From Aeromonas hydrophila subsp. hydrophila ATCC 7966 (GTDB lineage: Bacteria > Pseudomonadota > Gammaproteobacteria > Enterobacterales > Aeromonadaceae), in NCBI RefSeq assembly GCF_000014805.1, contig NC_008570.1, positions 2,547,001 through 2,611,000 of the forward strand: a DNA stretch of 64,000 nucleotides. Direction: 5' to 3'. The notes under the pieces were generated by a model. That model saw only the letters and a program-made list of their open reading frames with translations. It had not been told where the DNA came from and made no database searches. The translations under genes were made by a program, and so were the position numbers. Each line of letters begins with the position of its first letter. The first letter of the stretch is position 1. Below, in pieces: positions 45,496 through 54,551 of this stretch.

Positions 45496-46503
45496 ATGAG
45501 CAATGTGACCGTTGCCGACATCGCCCGCCATCTGGGGGTGTCGACTGCCACCGTCTCCATGACCCTGCGCAACAAGGGGCGCATCTCCGAGCACACCCGC
45601 CAGCGGGTACTCAGGGCCATCGACGAGCTCGGCTATGTCTACAACCAGACCGCCGCCAACCTGCGCAACAAGAGCAGCAACCAGGTTGGTCTGTTGCTAC
45701 ACGACATCACCAACCCCTTCTATGCGGAGATGACGGCGGGCCTGAGCCGGGAGATGGAGCATCACGATCTGATGCTGTTTCTGGCCAACAGCGAGGAGTC
45801 GGCCACCCGGCAGCAGCAGTTCACCGACTCGCTGCAGCGCAACAACGCCGCCGGCATGGTGATCTGCGCCACCCAGACCACTCCCCGCAGCTTCTTCGAG
45901 AGCCTGCAACGCCGCCGCATGCCCACCATCCTGATCGTGCGACCGGTGCCGGACGTGGCGATCGACTTCGTCGGCACCGACAACTTTCTGGGCTGCCAGC
46001 TGGCAACCGAACACCTGCTGAAGCTGGGCCACCGCCACATCGCCTTTGTCGGGGGCAATCCTGCCTCCATCAGTCGTTCTCAGCGCCTCGGCGGCTACAT
46101 GAGCAAGTTGCTCGAACACGGCATCTCCCCAAGGCCGGAGTGGATCATCGGCTGCGGCGCCAGCCGGGTGGAAGGCACCCGCGCCATCACGGCGCTGCTG
46201 GAACAACATCCCGAGGTGACGGCGGCGGTCTGCTATCAGGACGTGGTGGCACTCGGCGCCATTCTGGCGCTGCGCAAGTTGGGGCGGGTCATCGGTCAGG
46301 ACTTTGCACTGGTGGGCTTTGACGATCTGCCGGAGACGGCGCTGGTGGACCCGCCCCTCACCACCGTCTCGGTGGCGTCGCGGGAGATCGGCCGAAAAGC
46401 CGGCGAGCTGCTGCTTGAGCGGATGGCCGGCAACGACGAACCCGCCAAGAGCATCATACTGCCCCCCACCCTGGTGGTGCGCCAATCCTGCGGCAGCCCC
46501 TAG
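45496..46503 (+). CDS. LacI-family regulator of the mannose-type PTS cluster
   Basis: A 335-residue LacI-family repressor. Helix-turn-helix VADIARHLGVSTATVSMTLRN, hinge NQTAANLRNKSSNQ, then a sugar-binding-like core (HDITNPFYAEMTAGL, FVGTDNFLGCQLATEHLL, ALVGFDDLPETALVDPPLTT). It is divergent from the isomerase-PTS operon with matching palindromes on both sides, so it most likely controls that operon and itself. Ligand unknown. Confidence 0.92.
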   Translation: MSNVTVADIARHLGVSTATVSMTLRNKGRISEHTRQRVLRAIDELGYVYNQTAANLRNKSSNQVGLLLHDITNPFYAEMTAGLSREMEHHDLMLFLANSEESATRQQQFTDSLQRNNAAGMVICATQTTPRSFFESLQRRRMPTILIVRPVPDVAIDFVGTDNFLGCQLATEHLLKLGHRHIAFVGGNPASISRSQRLGGYMSKLLEHGISPRPEWIIGCGASRVEGTRAITALLEQHPEVTAAVCYQDVVALGAILALRKLGRVIGQDFALVGFDDLPETALVDPPLTTVSVASREIGRKAGELLLERMAGNDEPAKSIILPPTLVVRQSCGSP

Positions 46504-46524
46504 CGGGCCGCCGCACGCGCGGTT

Positions 46525-47094
46525 TCAAGTGGCTTGCCCAGCAGAAGTGACAATGCGGGGCGTGCCATCCTCCCCGGCCAGCACCCGCAGGTCAAAGCCG
46601 CGCGCTCCCAGCGCACCGTAATCGTGGCCGGCGACGGCGGGCCAGACCGCCAGCGCCGAGAGCTGCGTCTCGCCGGTATTGATGAGTCGATGGGCCACAT
46701 GGCCTGGGATATGGTGCACGCTGCCGGCAAAGACCCGCTCCAGCCGGCAGACACCGGCCATATCCTGCAGCAGCAACACCCCCTGCCCGCACAACCCGAA
46801 GTAGTATTCCGCCTGCTCGGCGCGAGCATGGAGATGACCGCGGGTCATGAAGAACTCCTGGCCAACCCGGCCCGCCTCCAGATAGGTGACCCCCATGTTG
46901 AGATCCCCCTCGCCGCCATGGCCAGGCAACATGGCAACCCGATAGAGCCGTGTCTCTGACGGGAGCGCCGCCTCGGCATGCGGGTCAACAAAGAGGCCCT
47001 GCAGGTCGGCCAGGGTGGTGCTCTTTTCCACCAGCTCGGCGCCAGCGAGTCTACCGGTCGCAAAGTCAAGAATGGGGGGGATCATGGGGATCAT
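46525..47094 (-). CDS. Cupin-type glucose-6-phosphate isomerase
   Basis: A 189-residue cupin of the archaeal-type phosphoglucose isomerase family. The metal motif is in FMTRGHLHARAEQAEYYFG (H-x-H plus downstream E), with a third histidine in HHIPGHVAHRLINTG, and PGHGGEGDLNMG. It interconverts glucose-6-phosphate and fructose-6-phosphate, unrelated in fold to the usual bacterial Pgi. AGGAG fits the start at 47094 (6-nt spacing) better than the adjacent ATG at 47097. The third operator stands about 65 bp upstream, so it belongs to the same regulon. Confidence 0.88.
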   Translation of the reverse strand: MIPMIPPILDFATGRLAGAELVEKSTTLADLQGLFVDPHAEAALPSETRLYRVAMLPGHGGEGDLNMGVTYLEAGRVGQEFFMTRGHLHARAEQAEYYFGLCGQGVLLLQDMAGVCRLERVFAGSVHHIPGHVAHRLINTGETQLSALAVWPAVAGHDYGALGARGFDLRVLAGEDGTPRIVTSAGQAT

Positions 47095-47159
47095 CATCTG
47101 CTCCTGGGGATCGGGTTATCGACAGGCGCGTCGGCGCCCTTCGGTGTCCCACGCTAGAG

Positions 47160-47175
47160 GGTTAATCCATTAACC
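47160..47175 (-). promoter_or_regulatory. LacI-family operator copy 3 (cupin isomerase)
   Basis: GGTTAATCCATTAACC has perfect 7-bp arms around CC and matches copies 1 and 2. It lies 66 bp upstream of the cupin isomerase start. Confidence 0.75.
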
Positions 47176-47229
47176 ACAAGCCAGGTTGCCCTACCCTCGT
47201 CACTTTCTTGAACAATAAATGTGGGCAAT

Positions 47230-47252
47230 AAAAAAGCGGCCCAAAGGCCGCT
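47230..47252 (-). terminator. Terminator after fruA
   Basis: AGCGGCC (47235-47241) pairs with GGCCGCT (47246-47252) around CAAA, with a T-run on the minus strand (A-run at 47230-47234 on the plus strand). Confidence 0.85.
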
Positions 47253-47282
47253 CTCTTGTATGGCGTATCGCTGGTTAGCGGA

Positions 47283-49007
47283 TTATGCCGTGGCCAGTTT
47301 GGCCTGCTCTTCACCGCGCTTGAGCATGGCGTAGGAGACACCGGTCAGCAGCGAGCCTGCCGCAATCGCCACGATATACATCATGACGTTGCTGATGGCG
47401 TGCGGGATGAACAGCACGAACAGACCGCCGTGGGGCGCCATCAGCTCGCAACCAAACAGCATGGAGAGCGCACCGGTCAGAGCACCACCCACCATACAGG
47501 CCGGGATGACCCGCATCGGATCCTTGGCGGCAAACGGAATGGCCCCCTCGGAGATGAAGCACAGACCCAGCACGAAGGAGGCTTTACCTGCTTCCTGCTC
47601 CGCCTTGATGAACTTGGTGCGGGCCAGGAAGGTGGCGATCCCCATCCCCAGTGCCGGCACCATGCCGGCGGCCATCACGGCAGCCATGGGGGCGTAGGTT
47701 TTGGAGGCCAGCAGGCCGACCCCGAAAGCGTAAGCCGCCTTGTTGACCGGGCCACCCATGTCGAAGCACATCATGGCGCCGATGATCACACCCAGCAGCA
47801 CGGCGTTGGCGGAGCCCATGTTGTTGAGGAAGGTGGTCATGGCATTCATGATGCCGGCCACCGGGCCACCCACGACGTAGATCATCACCAGGCCGGTAAA
47901 CAGGCTGGCAAACAGCGGAATGATCAGGATCGGCTTGAGCGCTTCCAGGGTCACCGGCAGGCGCACCTTGTCACTCAGGTATTTGGCGCTGTAACCGGCC
48001 AGGAAACCGGCCACGATACCGCCAAGGAAACCGGCGCCCAGCGAGCTTGCCAGCATGCCGCCGATCATGCCGGGGGCGAGGCCCGGGCGGTCAGCGATGG
48101 AGTAGGCAATGTAGCCGGCCAGCACCGGGATCATCAGGGCGAAGGCGGAGCCGCCACCGATCTTCATCAGAGCCGCGGCCAGAGTGCCTTCCACCTTGAA
48201 TGCCTCGATCCCGAACACGAACGAGAGCGCGATGATAAGGCCACCCGCCACCACCATCGGCAGCATGAAGGAGACACCGGTCAACAGATGCTTGTAGGGG
48301 CCTGCCTTCTCTTCTTTCTTGGGCTGGCTGGCGCCGCTGTGGCGATAGGTTTTCGCCTCGCTCCACGCCTTGTCGAGCTCGGCACGGGTTTTCTTGAGCG
48401 CCGCCCCCGTGCTGGTGCGATAGACCGGCTTGCCGTCGAAACGGGCCATGTCCACCTCGATATCGGTGGCGAGGAACACCAGATCGGCGGCTGCAATCTC
48501 CTCGGCAGTCAGGGCATTCTGGGCACCGACCGAACCCTGGGTCTCGACGCGGATCTGATGACCCAGCTGTTTGGCCATGGTCTCCAGCGCTTCTGCCGAC
48601 ATGAAGGTGTGGGCCACCCCGGTCGGGCACGCTGTCACCGCCACAATACGCTTGCCAGCTGCGGCGGGTTTAGCTGCGGCGGGAGCGGCTTGATGGCGAT
48701 AGACGCTGGCGCCGCTGGCGGCGGCTTCCAGCAAGGCGGCCGGATCCTGCAGGGCGAGATCCATGCTGCCCTGATAGACCCGCTTGCCGTCATAGGCGGC
48801 GAGATCCACCGGAGCGCTGGCAACAACCAGCACCAGGTCGGCGGCGGCAATCTGCTCCTTGCTCGGGACCTGGCGAGGCTGCACGCTGGAGCCGACGTCG
48901 AGGGTAAGCTCCCAGCCAGCCAGTTTGGCCTGCTGTTCTATCCGTTTTGCAGCGAGAAAGCTGGTGGCAATGCCCGCCGGGCAAGCCGTAACCAAGATTG
49001 CTTTCAT
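47283..49007 (-). CDS. fruA: PTS fructose-specific IIB'BC component
   Basis: A 574-residue fructose permease. Two IIB domains carry phosphorylatable-type cysteines C9 (VTACPAG) and C127 (VTACPTGVAHTF), the typical FruA IIB'-IIB duplication. The IIC part begins at about residue 235 (PYKHLLTGVSFMLPMVVAGGL) with about ten membrane segments. Start 49007 gives AGGAG upstream and overlaps the fruK stop as ATGA. It imports fructose as fructose-1-phosphate. Confidence 0.96.
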   Translation of the reverse strand: MKAILVTACPAGIATSFLAAKRIEQQAKLAGWELTLDVGSSVQPRQVPSKEQIAAADLVLVVASAPVDLAAYDGKRVYQGSMDLALQDPAALLEAAASGASVYRHQAAPAAAKPAAAGKRIVAVTACPTGVAHTFMSAEALETMAKQLGHQIRVETQGSVGAQNALTAEEIAAADLVFLATDIEVDMARFDGKPVYRTSTGAALKKTRAELDKAWSEAKTYRHSGASQPKKEEKAGPYKHLLTGVSFMLPMVVAGGLIIALSFVFGIEAFKVEGTLAAALMKIGGGSAFALMIPVLAGYIAYSIADRPGLAPGMIGGMLASSLGAGFLGGIVAGFLAGYSAKYLSDKVRLPVTLEALKPILIIPLFASLFTGLVMIYVVGGPVAGIMNAMTTFLNNMGSANAVLLGVIIGAMMCFDMGGPVNKAAYAFGVGLLASKTYAPMAAVMAAGMVPALGMGIATFLARTKFIKAEQEAGKASFVLGLCFISEGAIPFAAKDPMRVIPACMVGGALTGALSMLFGCELMAPHGGLFVLFIPHAISNVMMYIVAIAAGSLLTGVSYAMLKRGEEQAKLATA

Positions 49008-49993
49008 TGGGCATCTCCTGAGTTTTCCATTGAGGGGGTATGGCATTGAACCGGTGCCAGCGCATCCAGACGCTGTACGCGCACCTGTTCAAGCAAGGGG
49101 TTGAGCACACTGATATCGCTAAAGCCGACCGCCACCTGGCTGACCGCCAGTGCCGAGACGGCGGTAGCCAGCCGCAGGGTCTGCTCCGGCGTCCAGCCAA
49201 GGCTGAGACCATGGGCGAGACCGGCCACCAGGGAATCGCCGGCACCCACCGTGCTGACCACCTGCATGCGCGGCGGAATCGCCTGCCAGACGGCATCCGG
49301 TGCAAACCAGATGAGGCCATCGGCGCCGTTGGAGATCACCACGTTGGGGATCCCGCTGGCCTGCAGCGCGCGGGCACACTCGGCCTGCTCACTCAAAGTC
49401 TTGATGGGGCGGCCCGCCCACTGGCTCAGCTCTTCCAGATTGGGTTTGACCAGGGTCGGCGCCGCCTTGATCCCTTCGCTTAAGGCCGCGCCGCTGCAAT
49501 CGAAGATCACCTGCTTGCCTCTGGCCTTGAGCAGGCGGATCAGATGGGCGCAGTAATCGGGGGCCACCCCTTTGGGCAGGCTGCCCGCCAGCACGAACCA
49601 GTCGGCGCGCGCTGCCAGTTGGTCTATGGCCTGCTCGATGGCACTCACTTCCCCTTGGTGGATGGTGAGCCCCGGCAGGTTGAGATCGGTGACCCGGCCG
49701 GATTGCTCGGAGATCTTGACGTTGATGCGGGTGCTGCCCGCCACGCGCACGAAGTGATCGGCCAGAGCACGCTCCTCGAACAGGGAGACGAAGCTCTGCT
49801 GGTTATCGGCGCCAAGCCAGCCGGTGACGCCCACCTCGCGGCCCAAGTCCTTGAGCACCATGGCGACGTTGATCCCCTTGCCCGCCGCACGCAGGTTGGC
49901 CTCGCTCACCAGGTTCACCTCGCCCAGGCTCATCGCCTCGAGACGGGTGGTGAGATCGAGCGCCGGATTGAGGGTGATGGTCACTATGTCCAT
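49004..49993 (-). CDS. fruK: 1-phosphofructokinase
   Basis: A 329-residue PfkB-family kinase converting fructose-1-phosphate to fructose-1,6-bisphosphate. Motifs: VTITLNPALD start, AGGKGINVA-like AAGKGINVAMVLKDLG, and the C-terminal STVGAGDSLVAGLAHG signature with the catalytic aspartate. Its start overlaps the fruB stop (TGATG) and its stop overlaps fruA (ATGA), so the three genes are translationally coupled. An upstream open frame into fruB is not coding. Confidence 0.95.
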   Translation of the reverse strand: MDIVTITLNPALDLTTRLEAMSLGEVNLVSEANLRAAGKGINVAMVLKDLGREVGVTGWLGADNQQSFVSLFEERALADHFVRVAGSTRINVKISEQSGRVTDLNLPGLTIHQGEVSAIEQAIDQLAARADWFVLAGSLPKGVAPDYCAHLIRLLKARGKQVIFDCSGAALSEGIKAAPTLVKPNLEELSQWAGRPIKTLSEQAECARALQASGIPNVVISNGADGLIWFAPDAVWQAIPPRMQVVSTVGAGDSLVAGLAHGLSLGWTPEQTLRLATAVSALAVSQVAVGFSDISVLNPLLEQVRVQRLDALAPVQCHTPSMENSGDAQ

Positions 49994-51093
49994 CAGTGCG
50001 CCCCCTCGCCCAGCCCGGCCGCAATGGCGGCACCGATGCCCTTGAGCGCCGCTTCGGCATCCGGGCCTTCGACGCGAAACGCCAGACGGTGCCCGCACTT
50101 GACGCCAAGGCCAATCACCTTCATCAGGCTCTTGGCGGAGACCGCCTCGCCGCTGCCATCCAGATTCGCCACGCGAATATCGGATTCATACTCTTTGGCC
50201 ACCTTGACCAGCATGGCGCCCGGACGGGCGTGCAACCCATGGGGGTTGATGATGGTGAAGGTATCGGAAAGACCGCTCGCGGGCCCCGCTTGCAGCATGG
50301 CCAGCCCCTCGCCCCCTGCCAGCGTAGCCAGCTGACCGGCAGCCGCCAGTTTGGCCAGGTTGTCGAGCTGCGCCAGATGGCCGCTATCTGCAGCGCACAG
50401 CAGCAGCAGGGCGCTGACCGGTTGCTCCCCTGCGTTCAGTGCAGTGCTAGGCGTTGCCAGCACCCAGCCGGTCTGGGCTGCTTGTGCCCGGGCCAGCCAG
50501 ATGCCCTCGCCCAGGTAGGCGGGTTCACTTGCCAGCAGGGCGCTCACCATGGCGGCATCGCCCCAGCCGGCGGATTTGACGCGGGCGGCTGCGCCCAGCA
50601 GCAGCTGGTCGCGATCGTCGGCCGGGAAGTCGGCCAGGGCCAGGAACTGCACCTCTTTGGGCGCCGTCGCACCGGTCAGGATATTGATGATGGTGTCGGC
50701 ATCGGTGGCCTCTTTCAATTGCGCCGCCGCCTGCTCATCACCCAGCACGTGGGTGAGCTGGCGCAAAATGCCCAGATGCTCGTCGGACTTGGCGGCGATG
50801 CCGATGGCGACGTAGGCGATCTGCCCCTCGTCCCACTCGATCCCCTGCGGGAACTGGGCCACCATGACGCCGGTGTTCTTCACCAGATGCCGGGTGTCGG
50901 TGGTGCCGTGGGGAATGGCGATGCCGCTGCCAAGATAGGTGGCGTGCTGCGCTTCACGCGCCAGCATGCCATCTACATATCCCGCTTCCACCAGACCGGC
51001 TTCGGTCAGTTTGCCTGCCAACAGGGCAATGGCTTCGGCCTTGGTCGCCACCGACTGCCCCAGCAGGATCTGCTGTCGCGCCAACTTCAACAT
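49993..51093 (-). CDS. fruB: PTS fructose diphosphoryl transfer protein (IIA-M-HPr)
   Basis: A 366-residue fusion. An N-terminal IIA-Fru domain has active histidine H62 in [13 protein letters not shown] central M region (about residues 150-270) is followed by a C-terminal HPr-like domain with histidine H288 in [14 protein letters not shown] and the conserved [13 protein letters not shown] region. It relays phosphate from enzyme I to FruA. First gene of fruBKA, divergent from fruR. Confidence 0.96.
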   Translation of the reverse strand: MLKLARQQILLGQSVATKAEAIALLAGKLTEAGLVEAGYVDGMLAREAQHATYLGSGIAIPHGTTDTRHLVKNTGVMVAQFPQGIEWDEGQIAYVAIGIAAKSDEHLGILRQLTHVLGDEQAAAQLKEATDADTIINILTGATAPKEVQFLALADFPADDRDQLLLGAAARVKSAGWGDAAMVSALLASEPAYLGEGIWLARAQAAQTGWVLATPSTALNAGEQPVSALLLLCAADSGHLAQLDNLAKLAAAGQLATLAGGEGLAMLQAGPASGLSDTFTIINPHGLHARPGAMLVKVAKEYESDIRVANLDGSGEAVSAKSLMKVIGLGVKCGHRLAFRVEGPDAEAALKGIGAAIAAGLGEGAH

Positions 51094-51398
51094 AGAGATT
51101 CTCCATCAGGTGCCGGGCGGCCTGACCGTACCGGCTCATCAAACATAACCATTCGTGCCACTCGCCTGCTGACAATAGACCGGATTGCATCCCTTCGCGG
51201 GTCATACCCGGTTTTTATGCCCGGCCATCGATTGTCTGCTGACAAGCTGAATCGTTTCACTTACACTCAGACTGAATCGTTTCAGCGAATTGATCAAGTA
51301 CCCACAAAGAGTGCTTTTCAATGATATGATCCCGCGCACACTTTTCGGTGCCCTCACCAGGCAGTGCCCGTGGGCCTTGCAACTCAAACAGAGCCAAC
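51094..51398. promoter_or_regulatory. fruB-fruR divergent control region
   Basis: A 305-bp region with two copies of the 12-mer TGAATCGTTTCA (51248-51259 and 51273-51284), 25 bp apart. They match the Cra/FruR consensus half-site arrangement (TGAAWCG-type). No other structure was recognised. Divergent promoters for fruBKA and fruR are expected here. Confidence 0.7.
51246..51286 (+). promoter_or_regulatory. Twin Cra/FruR operators
   Basis: TGAATCGTTTCA repeated exactly at 51248-51259 and 51273-51284, in flanks GC and GC; both match the known Cra palindrome. Confidence 0.8.
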
Positions 51399-52385
51399 AT
51401 GATGAAACTGGATGAAATCGCCGCCCTCGCCGGTGTCTCGCGCACCACGGCCAGCTATGTGATCAATGGCAAGGCCGACCAATACCGCATCAGCCAGGCC
51501 ACCCGCGACAAGGTGATGGCGGTGGTCACCGCCCACAACTACCAGCCGGACAGCCGCGCCGCCTCCCTGCGCGGTGGCCAGACCAAGACCCTGGGCTTCA
51601 TCCTGCCCGACCTGGAGAACGCCAGTTACGCCAAGCTCGCCAAACGGCTGGAGCAAGGGGCGCGGGTACAGGGTTATCAGCTGCTGATCGTCTGCTCGGA
51701 AGATGACCCCGCCACCGAAAAAGAACTGGCCGAGATGCTGGCCAGCCGCCACGTGGATGCCTTGCTGGTGGCCAGTTGCCTGCCACCCGAAGATCCCTTC
51801 TACCTCGGCCTGCAGACGCGCGGCATCCAGGTGCTCGCCATCGACCGGGCCATGGCGGCCGACAAGTTCGTCACCGTGGCCAGCGAAAACCAGAAGGCAA
51901 GCTGCGATCTCACCGCCTCCCTGCTCTCGCCGGCAATCAAGCACATCGCCCTGATCACCGCGCTGCCGGCGCTCACGATCAGCCGGGAACGCAAAGCGGG
52001 CTTCGAGCAGGCCGTCGCCAGCCACAGCACGGCTTGCCATCTGTGTGAAGGGGCCCACTTCTCCCGCGCCGAGGGCTACCGCCTGATCAAGACGCTGCAT
52101 CAGCAGCTCGGCCAGCTGCCCCAGGCACTGGTAGCCACCTCCTACATCCTGATGGAGGGGGTGCTCGACTATCTGCTGGAACAGGAGACCGACATGAGCC
52201 GGCTGGCCATGGCCACCTTCGGCGACGATCGCCTGCTCGATTTTCTCCCCTTCGGCATCAACTCCCTGCCCCAGCAACACGATGCCCTCGCCAGCCAGGC
52301 GCTGGAGCTGGCCCTCAAGGCGATTGGCGGTGAATATCAGTGCGGGCTGCACTATGTGAGCCGTACCCTCAAGCGCCGCCGCTAA
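51399..52385 (+). CDS. fruR: Fructose repressor FruR/Cra (LacI family)
   Basis: A 328-residue LacI-family protein starting MMKLDEIAALAGVSRTTASYVINGKADQYRIS, nearly the Cra DNA-binding domain. Downstream elements PDLENASYAKLAKRLEQGARVQGYQLLIVCSEDDP and ATFGDDRLLDFLPFGINSLPQ match Cra. Adjacency to fruBKA with two Cra sites suggests it responds to fructose-1-phosphate. The start is at 51399 or the adjacent ATG at 51402; the frame open to 51348 lacks homology. Confidence 0.92.
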   Translation: MMKLDEIAALAGVSRTTASYVINGKADQYRISQATRDKVMAVVTAHNYQPDSRAASLRGGQTKTLGFILPDLENASYAKLAKRLEQGARVQGYQLLIVCSEDDPATEKELAEMLASRHVDALLVASCLPPEDPFYLGLQTRGIQVLAIDRAMAADKFVTVASENQKASCDLTASLLSPAIKHIALITALPALTISRERKAGFEQAVASHSTACHLCEGAHFSRAEGYRLIKTLHQQLGQLPQALVATSYILMEGVLDYLLEQETDMSRLAMATFGDDRLLDFLPFGINSLPQQHDALASQALELALKAIGGEYQCGLHYVSRTLKRRR

Positions 52386-52399
52386 TCCTCTCTGCATCG

Positions 52400-52437
52400 C
52401 GCGCCGCTGCGACCAGGTTCGCAGCGGCGCGTTTTTT
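52400..52437 (+). terminator. Terminator after fruR
   Basis: A 13-bp stem CGCGCCGCTGCGA / TCGCAGCGGCGCG with a 6-nt loop, followed by TTTTTT. Confidence 0.95.
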
Positions 52438-52543
52438 CACCAGTCAAAGCGCACTCCTGTCATCTTTTATTTCCACTTATTCTGCCCACCCAGTACAAAA
52501 TCCGCCTTTACACGCTTGTATCCAACATTTTAATTCGCTAAGT

Positions 52544-52561
52544 TGGCAACCATCTTTTACA
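52544..52561 (+). promoter_or_regulatory. Possible TyrR box upstream of tyrP
   Basis: TGGCAA-N6-TTTACA matches the TyrR palindrome TGTAAA-N6-TTTACA at 10 of 12 positions and keeps the invariant G and C. It lies about 130 bp before tyrP, a classic TyrR target in E. coli. A second weaker copy at 52495-52512 lacks the G. No tyrR gene is in the window. Confidence 0.35.
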
Positions 52562-52691
52562 ACCAGCGGATTTTTCGTAACGATGGGTTCACTCCGATAT
52601 TGCTAGCCTCCGGTCTCGACCCCGGAGGCGCCTTGCCAACACCTCATATGCCTGCTGCGCACGGCGCAGTTTCTCGATTCGGATGGACACC

Positions 52692-53885
52692 ATGAATACC
52701 AAAACCCTGGGATGTACCCTGTTGATTGCCGGCACCACCATAGGCGCCGGCATGCTGGCCCTGCCGCTGGCCTCCTCCTCCCTTGGCGGGCCCGCCACCC
52801 TGCTGCTGATGATCGGCCTCTGGGGCCTGATGGCCTTTACCGCCATGCTGCAGGTGGAAGCCAGCCTCAACACCGGCAAGTGGTACCTGCACCAGCTGGC
52901 GGATCACCTCCTCGGCCCCTGGGGCAAGCGCATTGCCTCCTTCTGCATCCTGATGCTGTTCTACTCGCTGGCCTCCGCCTACATCAGCGGCGGCAGCAGC
53001 CTGCTGGCCCAGGCGCTGGCCGATGCCGGCCTGCCCCTCAGCCAGGAGCAGGCGGCCTGGGCCTTTACCCTGCTGTTTGGCGGCATGGTCTGCGTCGGCA
53101 CCAAACAGGTGGATTACCTCAACCGACTGATGTTCACCGTCAAGCTGGTGATCATGGTGGCCGTCCTCGGGCTACTGCTGCCGCGCGCCGAGGGGCAGCA
53201 CCTGCTCTCCATGCCGCTCGGTCAGGGCTTGTTGCTGGCAGGCCTGCCGGTCATCTTCACCTCGTTCGGTTTTCACGGCTCCATCCCGAGCGTGATGCTC
53301 TACCTGGGGGACTGCCCCAAGCAGCTGCGCCGGGTCTTCGTGTGGGGCTCCGCCCTGCCGCTCATCCTCTACGTGCTGTGGCAAATCGCCATCCTGGGGC
53401 TGCTCGGTCAGCAATCTCTGATCCAGACCGGCGGGGCGCTGGACAGCCTGCTGGCCAACGTCGGCAATCTGGTGAGCTGGCCCGCCTTCAACCAGGCGAT
53501 GCACCTGTTCGCCGATCTGGCGCTGGCCACCTCCTTCCTCGGGGTGACGCTGGGACTGTTCGACTTCATGGCCAAGGTGACCCATCGCAAGGACAACTGG
53601 CAGGGCCGCACCCAGACCGGCCTCATCACCTTCGTGCCGCCCCTGCTGTTTGCCCTCTACTTCCCGCAGGGCTTCATCATGGCGCTCGGCTACGCCGCCA
53701 TCGCGCTGGCAGTGCTGGCGGTGCTGCTGCCGGTGGCCCTGGTGTGGCAGAGCCGCAAGCGGGCCGAGGCGCACCACTACCGCGCCCCGGGTGGCGTGCT
53801 GGCCCTGGGCCTTGCCGGCGCCATGGGCGTGCTGATCGTCGGTGTGCAGATAAGCGTCAGCATGGGGCTGCTGCCCGCGCTCTAA
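52692..53885 (+). CDS. tyrP: Tyrosine-specific transporter (HAAAP family)
   Basis: A 397-residue inner-membrane transporter with about eleven segments. It matches E. coli TyrP along its length: TLGCTLLIAGTTIGAGMLALPLA, PVIFTSFGFHGSIPSV, HLFADLALATSFLGVTLGLFDF, QTGLITFVPPLLFAL and FPQGFIMALGYAAIALAVLA. Imports tyrosine with protons. The start at 52692 (MNTKTLG) aligns with MKNRTLG of E. coli; the ATG 9 nt upstream is the alternative. Confidence 0.93.
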   Translation: MNTKTLGCTLLIAGTTIGAGMLALPLASSSLGGPATLLLMIGLWGLMAFTAMLQVEASLNTGKWYLHQLADHLLGPWGKRIASFCILMLFYSLASAYISGGSSLLAQALADAGLPLSQEQAAWAFTLLFGGMVCVGTKQVDYLNRLMFTVKLVIMVAVLGLLLPRAEGQHLLSMPLGQGLLLAGLPVIFTSFGFHGSIPSVMLYLGDCPKQLRRVFVWGSALPLILYVLWQIAILGLLGQQSLIQTGGALDSLLANVGNLVSWPAFNQAMHLFADLALATSFLGVTLGLFDFMAKVTHRKDNWQGRTQTGLITFVPPLLFALYFPQGFIMALGYAAIALAVLAVLLPVALVWQSRKRAEAHHYRAPGGVLALGLAGAMGVLIVGVQISVSMGLLPAL

Positions 53886-53926
53886 GCCAGAGCCGGTATT
53901 GCATGTCCCAATAGCAAAAGCGCAAA

Positions 53927-53958
53927 AGCCCCGCCAACCCAGTTGGCGGGGCTTTTTC
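53927..53958 (+). terminator. Terminator after tyrP
   Basis: A 12-bp stem AGCCCCGCCAAC / GTTGGCGGGGCT with a 3-nt loop and a T-run. Confidence 0.95.
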
Positions 53959-54030
53959 TATGCCATCGGTATATGCCATCGATATAAAGGGGTCCGCCTG
54001 CGCGGTGATCATCTCCCTGATGCATCAAAC

Positions 54031-54074
54031 GTTCACACATGTACCATTTGTCGACACCCTGTATATATGTGAAC
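54031..54074 (+). promoter_or_regulatory. Inverted repeat, candidate operator of the RES-Xre operon
   Basis: GTTCACACAT (54031-54040) and ATATGTGAAC (54065-54074) form a 10-bp arm inverted repeat with one mismatch. It lies about 75-115 bp before the antitoxin start, in an AT-richer stretch; typical for autoregulation by an Xre-type antitoxin. Confidence 0.5.
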
Positions 54075-54146
54075 AATCCTTGTACACTGATAACAGATCG
54101 CCTTCTTGGCAACAGAACACACGCTCAATCCAACAAGGAGCCTGAC

Positions 54147-54551
54147 ATGGTCGCAACCGCACACCTTCAACGGCAAGATTGCGCCATTGATCCCAGCAAG
54201 GCGCTGCCGGTGGTGTTTCGCATCCTGGACAAATGGCAGTGCAACACAGATGAACAGTTGCGACTGCTCGGCATCTCTTCGCGTTCAACTTTGAACAAGT
54301 ACAAGGAGTCCCACGGCGGGATCAGACTGAGTGCGGATCTGCAGGAGCGAATGAGCTACCTGCTCAACATTCACAAGAGCCTGCGGGTGCTGTTCAGCGC
54401 GGACGAGAGCATCTATGGCTGGGTGCGCAAGTCCAACAGTCACCCCTTCTTCGCCGGCCGCAGCGCCATGGAGGTGATGCAGGGTGGCCGCGTGGCCGAT
54501 CTCTATGAGGTCGCTATCCGCCTGCACGCCTGGCGCGGAGGCATAGCCTGA
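54147..54551 (+). CDS. Xre/MbcA/ParS-type antitoxin (DUF2384)
   Basis: A 134-residue protein. N-terminal helix-turn-helix-like half (residues about 20-60, LPVVFRILDKWQCNTDEQLRLLGISSRSTLNKYK). The C-terminal half has the DUF2384 pattern: LFSADESIYGWVRKSNSHPFFAGRSAMEVMQGGRVADLYEVAIRLHAWRGG. The antitoxin would bind both DNA and the RES toxin. AAGGAG (54135-54140) fixes the start. Stop overlaps the toxin start by 1 nt (TGATG). Confidence 0.9.
   Translation: MVATAHLQRQDCAIDPSKALPVVFRILDKWQCNTDEQLRLLGISSRSTLNKYKESHGGIRLSADLQERMSYLLNIHKSLRVLFSADESIYGWVRKSNSHPFFAGRSAMEVMQGGRVADLYEVAIRLHAWRGGIA

Noticed and set aside
52495-52512. Second TyrR box near tyrP
   Set aside because: One half is good but the left half lacks the invariant G; probably chance.
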